A stretch of 64,000 bases of DNA from Ensifer adhaerens (GTDB lineage: Bacteria; Pseudomonadota; Alphaproteobacteria; Rhizobiales; Rhizobiaceae): assembly GCF_002007205.1 (NCBI RefSeq), contig NZ_LAZS01000005.1:1302001-1366000 (forward strand), given 5' to 3'. A program made the position numbers and the translations under genes. The notes below the pieces were generated by a model, which worked only from the letters and a program-made list of their open reading frames with translations, searched no databases and was not told where the DNA came from. Within the stretch, counting starts at the first letter, position 1; the number at the start of each line of letters is the position of its first letter. This document shows, piece after piece, positions 28,797-38,167 of the stretch.

Positions 28797-28828
28797 AAGC
28801 GGCGGCCCAAAGGCCGCCGTTTCCGTTT
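28797..28828 (+). terminator. Intrinsic terminator downstream of parE
   Basis: The 8-bp GC stem CGGCGGCC (28800-28807) with GGCCGCCG (28812-28819) is followed by TTTCCGTTT. It lies about 60 bases after the parE stop. Confidence 0.85.
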
Positions 28829-28852
28829 AAAAAGCTTACTGGCAAGCCGAGC

Positions 28853-29341
28853 TCATGCCGCCGCGCGAACGGACTTCTCCATGAAGAGGCTGAGCGGATC
28901 CGGCTGATAGTCGGCGAACGGCGGGCGTTCGGCATATCCCGCCGCCTTGTAAAGGCCGATCGCTTCGGGCTGGTAGATACCGGTTTCGAGGCGGATTGCC
29001 GCCAATCCGAGTTGCGCCGCGCGCGCCTCCAGCGCCTGCAACAGCAGCTTTCCGACCCGCAGTCCTCGCGCTTCGGGATCGACGAACATGCGCTTGATTT
29101 CCGCCGTCCCGTCACCCGCATCCACCAGCGCGCAGCAGCCGACGATATCGCCGTCACGCCTTGCGACGAAGAACGACACCTCCGGCTTTTCCAGGCTCGA
29201 CAGGTCGACCATGTGGTTGCTCTCGGGGGGATAGAGCGAGGCGGCGTAGGCGTCGGAGAGTTCCAGCAGGCGCAGAACTTCAGCTTGGCGCGGCGTCTCC
29301 AGGGCGATGGTTACGGCAGGCAATCGGTTCGTCCTTTTCAT
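28853..29341 (-). CDS. GNAT-family N-acetyltransferase
   Basis: A 162-aa acetyltransferase. The core has GDIVGCCALVDAGDGTAEIKRM, then MFVDPEARGLRVGKLLLQALE (motif A, R/Q-x-x-G-x-G/A equivalent GLRVGK) and the C-terminal ETGIYQPEAIGLYKAAGYAE. This is the PhnO/YjgM-like general GNAT type. The substrate is unknown. It converges with parE across the terminator at 28797. Start ATG at 29341. Confidence 0.88.
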   Translation of the reverse strand: MKRTNRLPAVTIALETPRQAEVLRLLELSDAYAASLYPPESNHMVDLSSLEKPEVSFFVARRDGDIVGCCALVDAGDGTAEIKRMFVDPEARGLRVGKLLLQALEARAAQLGLAAIRLETGIYQPEAIGLYKAAGYAERPPFADYQPDPLSLFMEKSVRAAA

Positions 29342-29545
29342 TCAGGCATGGCTTTGCCTCAAAACTACCGTCGGATCACGGCTGGACCAATACGTCAAAT
29401 GACGCAGGCTCTCATGCCTCCCCATCAATCCGCCTAACAGGCTGAAATAATTTGTTCCGCGTCGCCGGCAACATCGCCCTATTTCGGGGAGAATCATGCA
29501 GGCATAGGTTGATCCACCACAACCTACAAAGACGATGGGAACGCG

Positions 29546-29959
29546 ATGCAAGCGGCGCTGATAGTCATGACCATTCTCGGCTGCGACCACGACGTCAGCC
29601 AATGCCAGTACATCTCGACGGTCAACGGCACCTGGCCATCGATCGCGCAATGCGACACGGCATCGAACGCACAATTGCCGAAGTTCTCGAATGCGAACTA
29701 TCCGGTTGTCGTCGCGGTTTGCGAGAGCTCCGCACCAAGCGTCGCCGAAATCCCCGCGCCGCCACCGGGCTCCCAGCAGAACGAGACGCCGCCCGTTCAG
29801 ACGACGGAGCCGGAACCCGAGCAAGGATTGCCGAAGCGCACGCTGGCTTTCCTGTCAGGCGCGATCCCCGATCGGGAAAAGCTCAAGACCATCGTCACGA
29901 AGCCGGTACGCTACGTCGAGGATGGCTATTCCTGGGTCGCGCGCCGCTTTACCGACTGA
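29546..29959 (+). CDS. Hypothetical protein, possibly exported
   Basis: A 137-aa protein of no recognised family. A short hydrophobic N-terminus (MQAALIVMTILGC) may be an uncleaved or weak signal. Four Cys occur in the first 60 residues (GCDHDVSQCQY, AQCDT, VCESS), suggesting disulfides outside the cytoplasm. A Pro/Glu/Thr-rich linker (about 68-92) precedes a basic C-terminal segment (KLKTIVTKPVRYVEDGYSWVARRF). The ATG at 29546 follows GGGAACGCG. Confidence 0.6.
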   Translation: MQAALIVMTILGCDHDVSQCQYISTVNGTWPSIAQCDTASNAQLPKFSNANYPVVVAVCESSAPSVAEIPAPPPGSQQNETPPVQTTEPEPEQGLPKRTLAFLSGAIPDREKLKTIVTKPVRYVEDGYSWVARRFTD

Positions 29960-30231
29960 GGCCGCCCGCATGCCGCAGGCGGGGCCAGCCGCAATCAGGC
30001 TGTTCGCCGAGGCCACGACGGCCTCTCGGCGGAGCGCTGCTGCCACCGAGCACGCGGCGCGCCTTTTCGTTGGAACTGCGCGAGCATGCCCCAGTTCGCG
30101 CACGATGAGGCGCAGACCGGCATCGAAGGGCGCAGCAAGACGTGAGGAAAACGCGGTCTCGCCGGCCGAACGGGGGCCTTTGAGCACGCGCGTGGTGCCG
30201 TCGCGCGCGAGCCAGATCAGGTCGTCTCTGT
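29960..30231 (-). other. Gap with a readable minus-strand frame after DUF2336, no gene called
   Basis: On the minus strand a frame runs on from inside the end of the DUF2336 gene and reads RDDLIWLARDGTTRVLKGPR, with a possible GTG start at 30187 and a stop at 29855. Its first 60 codons look protein-like, and later codons become Ala/Arg-rich. There is no ribosome-binding site that I can see. It may be a small or frameshifted remnant gene, or chance. Confidence 0.25.
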
Positions 30232-31368
30232 TCAGGCGGCCTGGCGTGCGGCAAGTTCCGCGTAATCGCGGGCCGACTGACGCTCCTCGGCAAATGCCAG
30301 GCGCTCGAGCAGATCGATCATGGCGGCGTCGGTCGGCGACGTTGCCCGGCCGCGTCGTAGCCGTGCGAGCAGTTCGGCCGAGACCGTCGCGTGATCGTCG
30401 ATTGCATCCGGCCTATCCTGGCGCCACAAGAGCACGGCCGTCGCGAAGGTCTCGCTGACGTCGCGGCCGAGCCCGGCGCTTTCGAACAATGCCCGGATGG
30501 AGTGAATGCGCCCCCCGGACAGGATTGAGCGCACGCGCTTTTCATTGACGCCGGAGAGATCGACGATCACGGCCGAGAAAAACTCGGCGCGGCCGGTCAC
30601 GAGCGCATGCAGCAGGAAGGCGGGTGTCAGCCGGCCGGTCTCGCGCAGATGCGTGACGAGGCCCGGCAGGTCCTCGACCGCCATTGTTCCGACCATGCCC
30701 AAGGCGGCGATATCGCAGGCTTCACGGGTGACGCGCTGCACGCGAGCCTCTCCAATCGTCACCTGCACGAGGCCGAAGGCGGCAAGCGCCGCGCCGACCT
30801 CTTCGACAAGCGCATGGCGGGCTTCGCTCGGCAGGTCGTTGCGCGCAAGAAGCAGGTCGCGGACCGCCGCGGAATGGCCAAGCCGCTCGGCAATGCGCTT
30901 CAGCGAGCGGCGTGACAGATGAGCACCGGGATTTTCCAAGAGGATCAGCATCTCGTCTTCGTCGCCGATTTCGGCGATCGCGGCGGCGACCGCACGCGAA
31001 ACGAAGCTGCGCGCGGCGATCAGTGCGCGGGTCTCGAGTGTTCCTCGCGCAGCGAGATCGACCAGGTCGCCGTCGGTGAGCACAGGCGAATGCGAGACGA
31101 CGAGATAGGCGATTTCGGGCTGGTCCGCGGCGAGACCAAGAATGATGGCCCGCGGCACGGACGAACAACTGCAAAGCGCCTCGGCCAATGCATGGCGAAC
31201 CTTCGGCGACGGGTCGTCCAGCAGGAATGTCATGGCCATTTCGGCGGCGCGACGATCAAGGCCGTTCAGCTGCGCGTCGACATAGGCGCGGGCGAGCGCG
31301 CTGGCGGCGCGCATGCGTTCGCCTGTTCTCGCCGTTTCCACCCAGCGAAGAAATGCTTGTATGATCAC
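30232..31368 (-). CDS. DUF2336 domain-containing protein
   Basis: A 378-aa alpha-helical protein. DUF2336 covers roughly residues 20-290, with HEAT-like repeats, for example MTFLLDDPSPKVRHALAEALC and NDLPSEARHALVEEVGAAL. The family is common in alphaproteobacteria and has no established role. The start appears to be GTG at 31368 (reading IIQAFLRWVETARTGERM); no in-frame ATG fits. It is transcribed divergently from the CitE-like gene, with only 74 bases between the starts. Confidence 0.85.
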   Translation of the reverse strand: MIIQAFLRWVETARTGERMRAASALARAYVDAQLNGLDRRAAEMAMTFLLDDPSPKVRHALAEALCSCSSVPRAIILGLAADQPEIAYLVVSHSPVLTDGDLVDLAARGTLETRALIAARSFVSRAVAAAIAEIGDEDEMLILLENPGAHLSRRSLKRIAERLGHSAAVRDLLLARNDLPSEARHALVEEVGAALAAFGLVQVTIGEARVQRVTREACDIAALGMVGTMAVEDLPGLVTHLRETGRLTPAFLLHALVTGRAEFFSAVIVDLSGVNEKRVRSILSGGRIHSIRALFESAGLGRDVSETFATAVLLWRQDRPDAIDDHATVSAELLARLRRGRATSPTDAAMIDLLERLAFAEERQSARDYAELAARQAA

Positions 31369-31442
31369 CTACGCCCCACTAGACCACGCCACTGCCACCG
31401 ATGTTCAGAGCCTAGCGCGCAAAGGTTTAAGATTGGTTCACC

Positions 31443-32141
31443 ATGTCTGTTAACCGCCTCCAAACCATAAGGCCGCTGCTCCTTGACGACGGCACCGCGC
31501 TCAGCCTGGACGTGACCGTTCTCAACACCCTGGCCGGGCTCATCCTTGATGCTGGCTGTAGCGACGAAAAACTTTTCAGCCTCACCCGCCTGCAAGAACG
31601 CGATTTCGCGATACTTGCGCGCGTGGAGCCGGCCGAGCTATCCGGTGAGGACGAATTGTGCCGGTTGCTTGCCGCGGGCATCGATGGCGTCGTGCTTTCC
31701 GGATGCCGCGGTCGCGCGGACATACAGAAGCTCGACGTGATGTTGCGGGTTGCCGAAGCAAGAACCAGCATTGCCGCCGATCGCATCAGGATCTACGCCG
31801 AATACGGCGGCGCGCCCGAGGGCTTGCTGTCACCGCACCGGCTGACGGAAGCGTCACAACGGCTGGAAGGGCTGATCTTCGACGGCTCGGCACTGGCAAG
31901 GGCGGTCGGTTGCAAGGAGCCCGCGAGCGCCCCGCATCAGGGCGTTGCGGCGCCCGTGCTCGTCGCCCGCGCAAATGTGGTGCTGAGGGCGCATGAGGCG
32001 GGCGTACCCGCTTTTGAAGTACTGCCGGCCACCGCCGACGCGGCTGCCACGCGCTGGGCGCTTTCGCAAAGCAGGAATGATGGATTCGCCTCGGTCGTCT
32101 GTCGGTCGCTCGAACAGGCAATCATCGCCGGCAGCGAATGA
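31443..32141 (+). CDS. Degenerate HpcH/HpaI aldolase (citrate lyase beta)-like protein
   Basis: A 232-aa protein with the order of motifs seen in CitE-like aldolases: LARVEPAE (normally VRINP), LLAAGIDGVVLSGCRGRADI (normally GLDGIVLPKVES), RIYAEYGGAPEGL and LEGLIFDGSALA. The catalytic Glu/Arg and the Mg-binding acidic residues of the family are missing or changed. An enzyme of the usual kind is therefore doubtful. It starts 74 bases from the divergent DUF2336 gene. The call is moderate because similarity is judged by eye. Confidence 0.55.
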   Translation: MSVNRLQTIRPLLLDDGTALSLDVTVLNTLAGLILDAGCSDEKLFSLTRLQERDFAILARVEPAELSGEDELCRLLAAGIDGVVLSGCRGRADIQKLDVMLRVAEARTSIAADRIRIYAEYGGAPEGLLSPHRLTEASQRLEGLIFDGSALARAVGCKEPASAPHQGVAAPVLVARANVVLRAHEAGVPAFEVLPATADAAATRWALSQSRNDGFASVVCRSLEQAIIAGSE

Positions 32142-32162
32142 CGCTCAACCTGCCCGCTCCAG

Positions 32163-32765
32163 TCAGCGCGTCGGACGGGTCATCTGGAAGACGTCGCCGC
32201 CGTCGCAATAATCCATGTAGCCGAGGCGAGCGAGCGGCTTGACCGTCGCCATGTCAAAACGGCCGTCGCGGATCGCTTCCTCGCGGATATGGATGCCGAC
32301 GACCTGGCCGATGACGACGTAGTTGTCGGACTGCGCGCCATCCAGGTCCTTCGGCTGGAACATTTCGGTCATCCGGCATTCGAGCGCGGCATAGGCTTCC
32401 GCGACGAAGGGCGCGTTAACCAGCGCGCCATCGACCGGCGTCAGTCCGGCGATCTCGAATTCGCTCTCGCCGTGCGGCGCCGGGATCGACGTCTTGTTCA
32501 CGGCGGCGGCGAGATCACGGCTGGCGAAGCTCGCCGTGAATTCGCCGGTTGCCTCGATGTTGCGGACCGAATCCTTGTAGCCGCTCGAGGAAAACATAAC
32601 GAGCTTCGGCCGGTCGCTGATGGCATTGAAGAAGGAATAGGGCGCGAGGTTCAGGGCGCCCTCGGCCGACCGCGTACCGATCCAACCGATCGGCCGCGGG
32701 GAGACGATCGCCTTGAAGGGGTCATGCGGCAGGCCATGACTGTTTAAGGCGGTCTCGTAGAACAT
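32163..32765 (-). CDS. Flavin reductase-like FMN-binding split-barrel protein
   Basis: A 200-aa protein of the flavin reductase-like domain family. It contains the conserved start FKAIVSPRPIGWIGT, APYSFFNAISDRPKLVMFSS (FMN phosphate region), KDSVRNIEATGEFTASF and ALECRMTEMF. Members are NAD(P)H:flavin oxidoreductases or esterase-like FMN proteins. Its ATG at 32765 overlaps the nitroreductase stop as TGATG, so the two flavoproteins are co-translated. Confidence 0.9.
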   Translation of the reverse strand: MFYETALNSHGLPHDPFKAIVSPRPIGWIGTRSAEGALNLAPYSFFNAISDRPKLVMFSSSGYKDSVRNIEATGEFTASFASRDLAAAVNKTSIPAPHGESEFEIAGLTPVDGALVNAPFVAEAYAALECRMTEMFQPKDLDGAQSDNYVVIGQVVGIHIREEAIRDGRFDMATVKPLARLGYMDYCDGGDVFQMTRPTR

Positions 32766-33349
32766 CAGGCTTCCTCACCGACCCAGGTGACGATTTCGCC
32801 AAGCTCCGGCCGTGGCCGTTCCGTCGGCGGCACCATGGCAGTGCCGATATGGATGAAGCCGGCAATTTTCTCACCCGGCTTCACACCCAGCAACGGATAG
32901 GCGCGCTCGTCGAAGGCATACCATTCGGTCAGCCAGTTGGAGGCGTAGCCGAGCGCGTTCGCGGCCATCAGGAGGTTGAGGCAGACCGCACCGGCAGACA
33001 TAACCTGCTCCCATTCGGGGATCTTGAAATGCGGCGCGGCGGTGCTGACGACGGCGACGACGACGGGCGCGCGCGACAGCCGGGTTTCCTCCACCTTGAT
33101 CATCTCTTCAGACAGGTCGGGCTTCAGCTCCAGCGCCATCGCCTTCAGCTTGGCGCTGATGCGCACCCGTTCCTCGCCGCGATAGACGATGAAGCGCCAG
33201 GGCGCGAGCTTGCCGTGATCCGGCACGCGCGAGGCGAGCTTCAGCATTTCCTCGACTTCGGCCTTGCCGGGTCCAGGCGCTCCCATCTGGAAGGCGGGGA
33301 TCGAGCGACGGGACGTCAGGTAGTCGACGAGCTTAATTTCGGTTTTCAT
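32765..33349 (-). CDS. Nitroreductase-family oxidoreductase (YdjA-like)
   Basis: A 194-aa FMN enzyme. N-terminal FMN-binding Arg are in [10 protein letters not shown], with the phosphate region [20 protein letters not shown], the middle [19 protein letters not shown] and the C-terminal [14 protein letters not shown]. Short nitroreductases like this reduce nitro groups or quinones with NAD(P)H; the physiological substrate is unknown. It is the first gene of a two-flavoprotein operon with the flavin reductase-like gene (TGATG overlap). Confidence 0.92.
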   Translation of the reverse strand: MKTEIKLVDYLTSRRSIPAFQMGAPGPGKAEVEEMLKLASRVPDHGKLAPWRFIVYRGEERVRISAKLKAMALELKPDLSEEMIKVEETRLSRAPVVVAVVSTAAPHFKIPEWEQVMSAGAVCLNLLMAANALGYASNWLTEWYAFDERAYPLLGVKPGEKIAGFIHIGTAMVPPTERPRPELGEIVTWVGEEA

Positions 33350-33449
33350 GTCAGATGAATTCCACTAATTTGCCGCCCCACAGGCAGCCACGAAAATGCC
33401 ATATCGGCGTCCCAAGTGGAGTCACTCAGTCAGGAAGTCAACTGTTCTC

Positions 33450-34463
33450 ATGCGTGCGTTCTCTCGTATTTTCCTTAAGGCCGGTCTTGCGATCCTTATC
33501 GCCGGCACCGTGACGGGAAATGCGTTCGCCGAGGATCCGACCCAGGCCTTCGAAAGTTTCCCCTCGATCGCCGGCCCGCGCAAGATGCCGAAGCTGACGG
33601 GCTTCAGCCCGATGACATCAGATCCGCTTGCCGACGGCACGCTGAAGGACATCAAGCTCGAAGCGCTGCTCACGGAAAAAGGCGGACCGGTCGAGGCCGG
33701 CCTCACCTGGCGGGTGTTCAGCCCGATCCCCGGAAGCGACGGCAAGTTGCCGCTGCTTGCGACGTCGGAAGGCGGCTCCACCGCGTTCAACCTCGTGCCG
33801 GGCGACTATTTCGTCAACGTCTCCTTCGGACGCGCCTCGGCAACGCGCAAGATCCGCGTGCCCGAGCAAGGCGCGCTCGACAAGCAGGTGCTGGTGCTTG
33901 ATGCCGGAGGCATGAAGCTCAATGCCGTCTCTGGCAGCGACGTCCGCATCCCACCGGCCGAACTCAGCTTCGACGTCTATTCCGCTGACACCAAGAGCGA
34001 CGGCGAACGGGCTCTCATCATCGAGGACGTCAAGCCGAACACGGTGGTCCGGCTGGGCGCCGGAACCTATCACGTGACCTCCAGCTACGGCGGCACGACC
34101 AACGCCTCGACCGCTGCAGACATCCAGGTCGAAGCCGGCAAGCTGACCGAAGCAACCATGCAGCATCGCGCTGCCAAGCTCACGCTCAAGCTGGTCTCGG
34201 AGCCGGGCGGCGAAGCGATCGCCAACACCGCCTGGACGATCCTCACCTCCGCCGGCGACACGGTGAGCGAAGCCAACGGCGCCTTCCCGACGCAGGTTCT
34301 GCTTGAGGGCAGCTATTCCGCCGTGGCGCGCTACAAGGACAAGATCTACGAGCGCGACTTCACGGTGAAGGCCGGGGTCAACATGGACGTGGAAGTGCTG
34401 CTCAGCAGTGGCGGCAACAATGCGAACGCCAATGCGAGCGTCGTCTCGGAAGCACAGGACTAG
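33450..34463 (+). CDS. Hypothetical exported protein with beta-rich repeats
   Basis: A 337-aa protein with a clear signal peptide (residues 1-28, ending GNAFAE). The mature part has about three similar beta-sandwich-like units: GLTWRVFSPIP and LVPGDYFVNVSFGRAS; LSFDVYSADTKS and LGAGTYHVTSSYGG; NTAWTILTSAGD and LLEGSYSAVARYKDK. This pattern (modifier word, then x-G-x-Y-x-V) resembles carboxypeptidase-regulatory/Big-like domains. It is known in rhizobia as a conserved hypothetical. The ATG at 33450 follows AGGAAGT; the frame extends 18 codons upstream. Confidence 0.8.
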   Translation: MRAFSRIFLKAGLAILIAGTVTGNAFAEDPTQAFESFPSIAGPRKMPKLTGFSPMTSDPLADGTLKDIKLEALLTEKGGPVEAGLTWRVFSPIPGSDGKLPLLATSEGGSTAFNLVPGDYFVNVSFGRASATRKIRVPEQGALDKQVLVLDAGGMKLNAVSGSDVRIPPAELSFDVYSADTKSDGERALIIEDVKPNTVVRLGAGTYHVTSSYGGTTNASTAADIQVEAGKLTEATMQHRAAKLTLKLVSEPGGEAIANTAWTILTSAGDTVSEANGAFPTQVLLEGSYSAVARYKDKIYERDFTVKAGVNMDVEVLLSSGGNNANANASVVSEAQD

Positions 34464-34493
34464 TTCACGTAGCGGAAGGCTACTGACTTGACG

Positions 34494-35333
34494 TCAGCTT
34501 GCCCGCCGCATGAAACGCCGACGCGGCGGCGCCATGGAAAAGACCGCCTCATAGATGCGCGCCAGCAGATCCTTGCGATCGCCACAGGCACCGAGATCCT
34601 CGGGCGTCAGTACCCGGCCGATGCGCGCCGCGATCGTCGTTCCGGACAGGCGACGGAACTCGCGGATCAGCAGCGACAATCTCAGCGTCAGTGAAATCTT
34701 GCTCGCCAGGTGGAAGAACGGCCCGTTCTGCCCTTCGAAGTAGATCGGGATCACGCTCGCCCGCGCCGCCTGGATCAGCTTTGCCGGGAAGATCTTCCAC
34801 GGCAGGTCCTCGGCGCGGCCAAAGCCCTTCGGCGCCGTCGCCACACCGCCGGCCGGGAAGATGACGATCGTCACGCCTTCCTTCAGCAGACGCAGCGCCT
34901 CATGGCGCGTCGCCATGTTGACCGCCAGTGCCTCCTTGGTTTCCTCGAAGGACACCGGCAAGGAGTAAGGCGCCATTTCCGGCACCTTCAGCAATTCGTT
35001 GTTGATGAGAACGCGGAACGGGCAGCCGAGTTGCTCGGCGAGCGCCAGGACGGCAATGCCGTCGCCGATGCCAAAGGGATGGTTGGCGATGATGACGATC
35101 GGCGTATCAGGCAAATTCCGCGGCGGCCACTCGCCCTTCGTCTGCAGCTTCACGTCGATGAGCTGCAGCATCTCTCCGAAGACCCGGTCGCTTTTGCCGA
35201 CGATGTCGGACCGCCAGCGCGTATAGAGCCTGGCATAGCGGTTGCGGCCCGACAGGCCTTCCATGGAGCGAATGAACCAGCGCTTCAGGCGCCGGTCGTT
35301 CTCATTGGCGTAGGACAGCTCTTTGAACTGCAC
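34494..35333 (-). CDS. Lysophospholipid acyltransferase-family protein (PlsC domain)
   Basis: A 279-aa acyltransferase. The catalytic H-x4-D block is IIANHPFGIGD (about residue 84), and the later block VTIVIFPAGGVATAP replaces the usual FPEGTR. The region ARASVIPIYFEGQNGPFFHLAS is typical of the hemolysin/OlsA-like branch. It could work in phosphatidate or ornithine-lipid synthesis. It is separated from thrS by a terminator and converges with the exported-protein gene (30-base gap). Start ATG at 35333. Confidence 0.85.
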   Translation of the reverse strand: MQFKELSYANENDRRLKRWFIRSMEGLSGRNRYARLYTRWRSDIVGKSDRVFGEMLQLIDVKLQTKGEWPPRNLPDTPIVIIANHPFGIGDGIAVLALAEQLGCPFRVLINNELLKVPEMAPYSLPVSFEETKEALAVNMATRHEALRLLKEGVTIVIFPAGGVATAPKGFGRAEDLPWKIFPAKLIQAARASVIPIYFEGQNGPFFHLASKISLTLRLSLLIREFRRLSGTTIAARIGRVLTPEDLGACGDRKDLLARIYEAVFSMAPPRRRFMRRAS

Positions 35334-35394
35334 GGAAATCTCCGAGGGATACGATCTTATCCGGATATTCCGCTAATATGACAGTTTGCTGACA

Positions 35395-35424
35395 AAGCAA
35401 GTGCCCGGGGTCTCAACCCCGGGC
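35395..35424 (-). terminator. Hairpin terminator overlapping the thrS stop codon
   Basis: GCCCGGGG (35403-35410) and CCCCGGGC (35417-35424) form a perfect 8-bp stem. The thrS stop codon (35413-35415) lies in the loop. On the minus strand the stem is followed by ACTTGCTTTGT, a modest U-tract. Confidence 0.65.
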
Positions 35425-37395
35425 TTTCTTTTCCAACTTGCGCTTGAGGTCCGGCGCCATGGCTTCGAGCGAAAGCGAGGCGATCGCTTCGTCGAGCGAC
35501 ATGGCGGTCTGCGCCTGCGAGCCCAGACGACGGATGTTGACCGAACGCTCTTCGGCCTCGCGCTTGCCGCAGACGACGATGACCGGAACCTTGGTCACCG
35601 AATGTTCGCGGACCTTGTAGTTGATCTTCTCGTTGCGGAAGTCGGTCTCGACGGTCAGGCCGGCGTCACGCAGCAGTTCGGCAACCTCGCGACCGTAGTC
35701 GTCGGCCTCGGACGTGATCGTCGCGACGACCACCTGCAGCGGCGAGACCCAGAGCGGCATGTGGCCGGCGAAGTTCTCGATCAGGATGCCGAGGAAGCGC
35801 TCCATCGAACCGCAGATGGCGCGATGGATCATCACCGGCTGGCGCTTTTCCGATTCCTTGTCGATGTAGAAGGCACCGAAACGCTCCGGCAGGTTGAAGT
35901 CGACCTGGGTCGTGCCGCACTGCCATTCGCGGCCGATGGCGTCCTTCAGCGTGTACTCGAACTTCGGACCGTAGAACGCGCCCTCACCCGGCAGAATGCC
36001 GGTCTTGATGCGGCCTTCCGACTGCGCCTCGATCGTCTTCAAGACGTCCATCATCACGCTTTCGGCGCGATCCCAGAGCTCGTCGGAACCGACGCGCTTG
36101 TCCGGACGGGTGGAGAGCTTGACCACCACTTCCTTGAAGCCGAAGTCCTCATAGACCGAGAGGATCAGGTCGTTGATGCGCAGGCATTCTTCCGCCATCT
36201 GCTCGTCGGTGCAGAACACGTGCGCGTCGTCCTGGGTAAAGCCGCGCACGCGCATCAGGCCATGCAGGGCGCCCGACGGCTCGTAGCGATGAACGTTACC
36301 GAATTCGGCGAGACGCACCGGCAGTTCGCGATAGGACTTCAGGCCATGCTTGAAGATCTGGATGTGGCCCGGGCAGTTCATCGGCTTCAGCGCGAAGATG
36401 CGCTCGTCGTCGGTCTCGTCACCGGCAACCGTCACCTTGAACATGTTGTCGCGGTACCAACCCCAGTGACCCGATGTTTCCCAGAGCGACTTGTCGAGCA
36501 CCTGCGGCGCGTTGACTTCCTGGTAGGTGTTGGCGAGCCGGCGGCGCATATAGGCGACCAGCGTCTGGAACATGCGCCAGCCCTTGCCGTGCCAGAAGAC
36601 GACGCCCGGGCCCTCTTCCTGGAAATGGAACAGGTCCATTTCGCGGCCAAGGCGACGGTGGTCACGCTTCTCGGCTTCGGCGAGCACGTGCAGGTACTGG
36701 TCGAGCTCTTCCTGGGTGTGCCAGGCCGTGCCGTAGATGCGGGTCAGCATCGCATTGTTGCTGTCGCCGCGCCAATAGGCGCCAGCCACCTTCATCAGCT
36801 TGAAGGCCGTGCCGATCTGGCCGGTCGAGGCCATGTGCGGGCCGCGGCAAAGGTCGAACCAGTCGCCCTGGTAGTAGATCTTGAGATCCTGCCCCTCGGG
36901 GATCGCGTCGACGAGTTCGACCTTGTAGGTCTCACCCTTGTCGGCGAACACCTGGCGGGCCTTGTCGCGCGACCAGACTTCCTTGGTGAAGGGCTTGTTG
37001 CGCGCGATGATCTCCTTCATCCGCTTTTCGATGACCGGCAGGTCGTCCGGCGTGAAGGGCTCGTTCTTGGCAAAGTCGTAGTAGAAGCCGTTGTCGATGA
37101 CCGGACCGATGGTCACCTGTGTTCCCGGCCACAGTTCCTGCACGGCTTCCGCCATCACGTGCGCGGCATCGTGGCGGATCAGTTCGAGCGAACGCTTGTC
37201 GTCGCGAACGACGATCTCGAGCCGGCCATTGGTCACGGGATCAGACAGATCGCGCAACTCGTCGTCGAGCGCAATCGCGACCGCCTTCTTGGCGAGCGAC
37301 TTCGAAATCGATTCTGCCACGTCACGGCCGGTCGTGCCGAACGGGTATTCGCGCACCGAGCCATCAGGAAATGTAAGGGAAACAGGATTCGACAT
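35413..37395 (-). CDS. thrS: Threonine-tRNA ligase
   Basis: It charges tRNA-Thr, 660 aa. Domain order is normal. Residues 1-65 form the TGS domain ([19 protein letters not shown]). The tRNA-SAD editing domain has [18 protein letters not shown]. The class II core shows [22 protein letters not shown], and a zinc site with Cys in [10 protein letters not shown] and a later His pair. The C-terminal anticodon-binding domain contains [17 protein letters not shown]. The stop sits in a terminator hairpin. About 220 bases upstream hold no obvious regulatory RNA. Confidence 0.99.
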   Translation of the reverse strand: MSNPVSLTFPDGSVREYPFGTTGRDVAESISKSLAKKAVAIALDDELRDLSDPVTNGRLEIVVRDDKRSLELIRHDAAHVMAEAVQELWPGTQVTIGPVIDNGFYYDFAKNEPFTPDDLPVIEKRMKEIIARNKPFTKEVWSRDKARQVFADKGETYKVELVDAIPEGQDLKIYYQGDWFDLCRGPHMASTGQIGTAFKLMKVAGAYWRGDSNNAMLTRIYGTAWHTQEELDQYLHVLAEAEKRDHRRLGREMDLFHFQEEGPGVVFWHGKGWRMFQTLVAYMRRRLANTYQEVNAPQVLDKSLWETSGHWGWYRDNMFKVTVAGDETDDERIFALKPMNCPGHIQIFKHGLKSYRELPVRLAEFGNVHRYEPSGALHGLMRVRGFTQDDAHVFCTDEQMAEECLRINDLILSVYEDFGFKEVVVKLSTRPDKRVGSDELWDRAESVMMDVLKTIEAQSEGRIKTGILPGEGAFYGPKFEYTLKDAIGREWQCGTTQVDFNLPERFGAFYIDKESEKRQPVMIHRAICGSMERFLGILIENFAGHMPLWVSPLQVVVATITSEADDYGREVAELLRDAGLTVETDFRNEKINYKVREHSVTKVPVIVVCGKREAEERSVNIRRLGSQAQTAMSLDEAIASLSLEAMAPDLKRKLEKKARG

Positions 37396-37615
37396 GATGA
37401 TCTCCTATCCAGTCCCGCCAACGAATGCGGGTGGTATGGTTGACCGGAAATGACCGGTGAATTGACGATACAGCGTCGCATCCGTCAGACGCGCAGGGGC
37501 CGCTGTAGTGCTTTGGATTGCTGCATGTCCCTCAGCCGGAGGCGACCCAGGGAAACACGCCGTAGCCTGATAAAGGGTTTTCGAAAGTGAGTAAAGGCGA
37601 AGGCTGCGACGGAAA

Positions 37616-38155
37616 CTAGCTGCGCAACATCTCGGCAAGCCCCTTCACCGTGTTCCAGTTGCGGAACGTTCCGATGCCGAGACGCTTGGTGGTCATGGCG
37701 CCGAGCAGTTTCGATTCGCTCGCCTGGCCGGCGAAATGTACCCAGAGATCACCATCGACGACGGCAAGGCGTTCGCCCGCGCTACAGTAGCGCCGCAGCC
37801 CGTCGAGCGCGGCTTCGTCGAGCGGATCGCGCATCACCCGCACGTGGACGCGCGTCGCATCGTCCTCGCCCTCGTCGTGAAATGGATTGGAGGCCGCAAG
37901 CGTCAGCCAGCCGGCGCCGGACCGGACGATAATGTCGACATGCCGGCCAAATGTCGCGGCGAAAGCCTTCTCGAGCGGCGTTTCGAGGGCACGGGCGGAC
38001 GTTTGTCCGGTCTCAAAGACGAGATTGCCTGTCGCAACCAGGGTTCGCGGTGCGCGAAAGCCGAGGCCATCGGCCATCCCTCGCAGATCGGCCATCACGA
38101 CGCGCCGCCCGGCACCGAGAACGATGCTATAGAGCAAGGCGACGTAGCTGTTCAT
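37616..38155 (-). CDS. DUF1697 family protein
   Basis: A 179-aa protein of the DUF1697 family (two ferredoxin-like repeats). It begins NSYVALLYSIVLGAGRRVVMADLRGMADGLGF, in part; the middle shows TLVATGNLVFETGQTSARAL, and the end has TKRLGIGTFRNWNTVKGLAEM. No biochemical role is known. The ATG at 38155 follows GGGAGACGAG and is preferred to one four codons upstream. It lies 12 bases after the DUF2267 gene and is likely in the same operon as iscU-like, yidD and DUF2267. Confidence 0.85.
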   Translation of the reverse strand: MNSYVALLYSIVLGAGRRVVMADLRGMADGLGFRAPRTLVATGNLVFETGQTSARALETPLEKAFAATFGRHVDIIVRSGAGWLTLAASNPFHDEGEDDATRVHVRVMRDPLDEAALDGLRRYCSAGERLAVVDGDLWVHFAGQASESKLLGAMTTKRLGIGTFRNWNTVKGLAEMLRS

Positions 38156-38167
38156 CTCGTCTCCCAT

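Noticed and set aside
35386-37443. 685-codon plus-strand frame opposite thrS
   Set aside because: Antisense shadow of thrS; composition is that of reversed codons.
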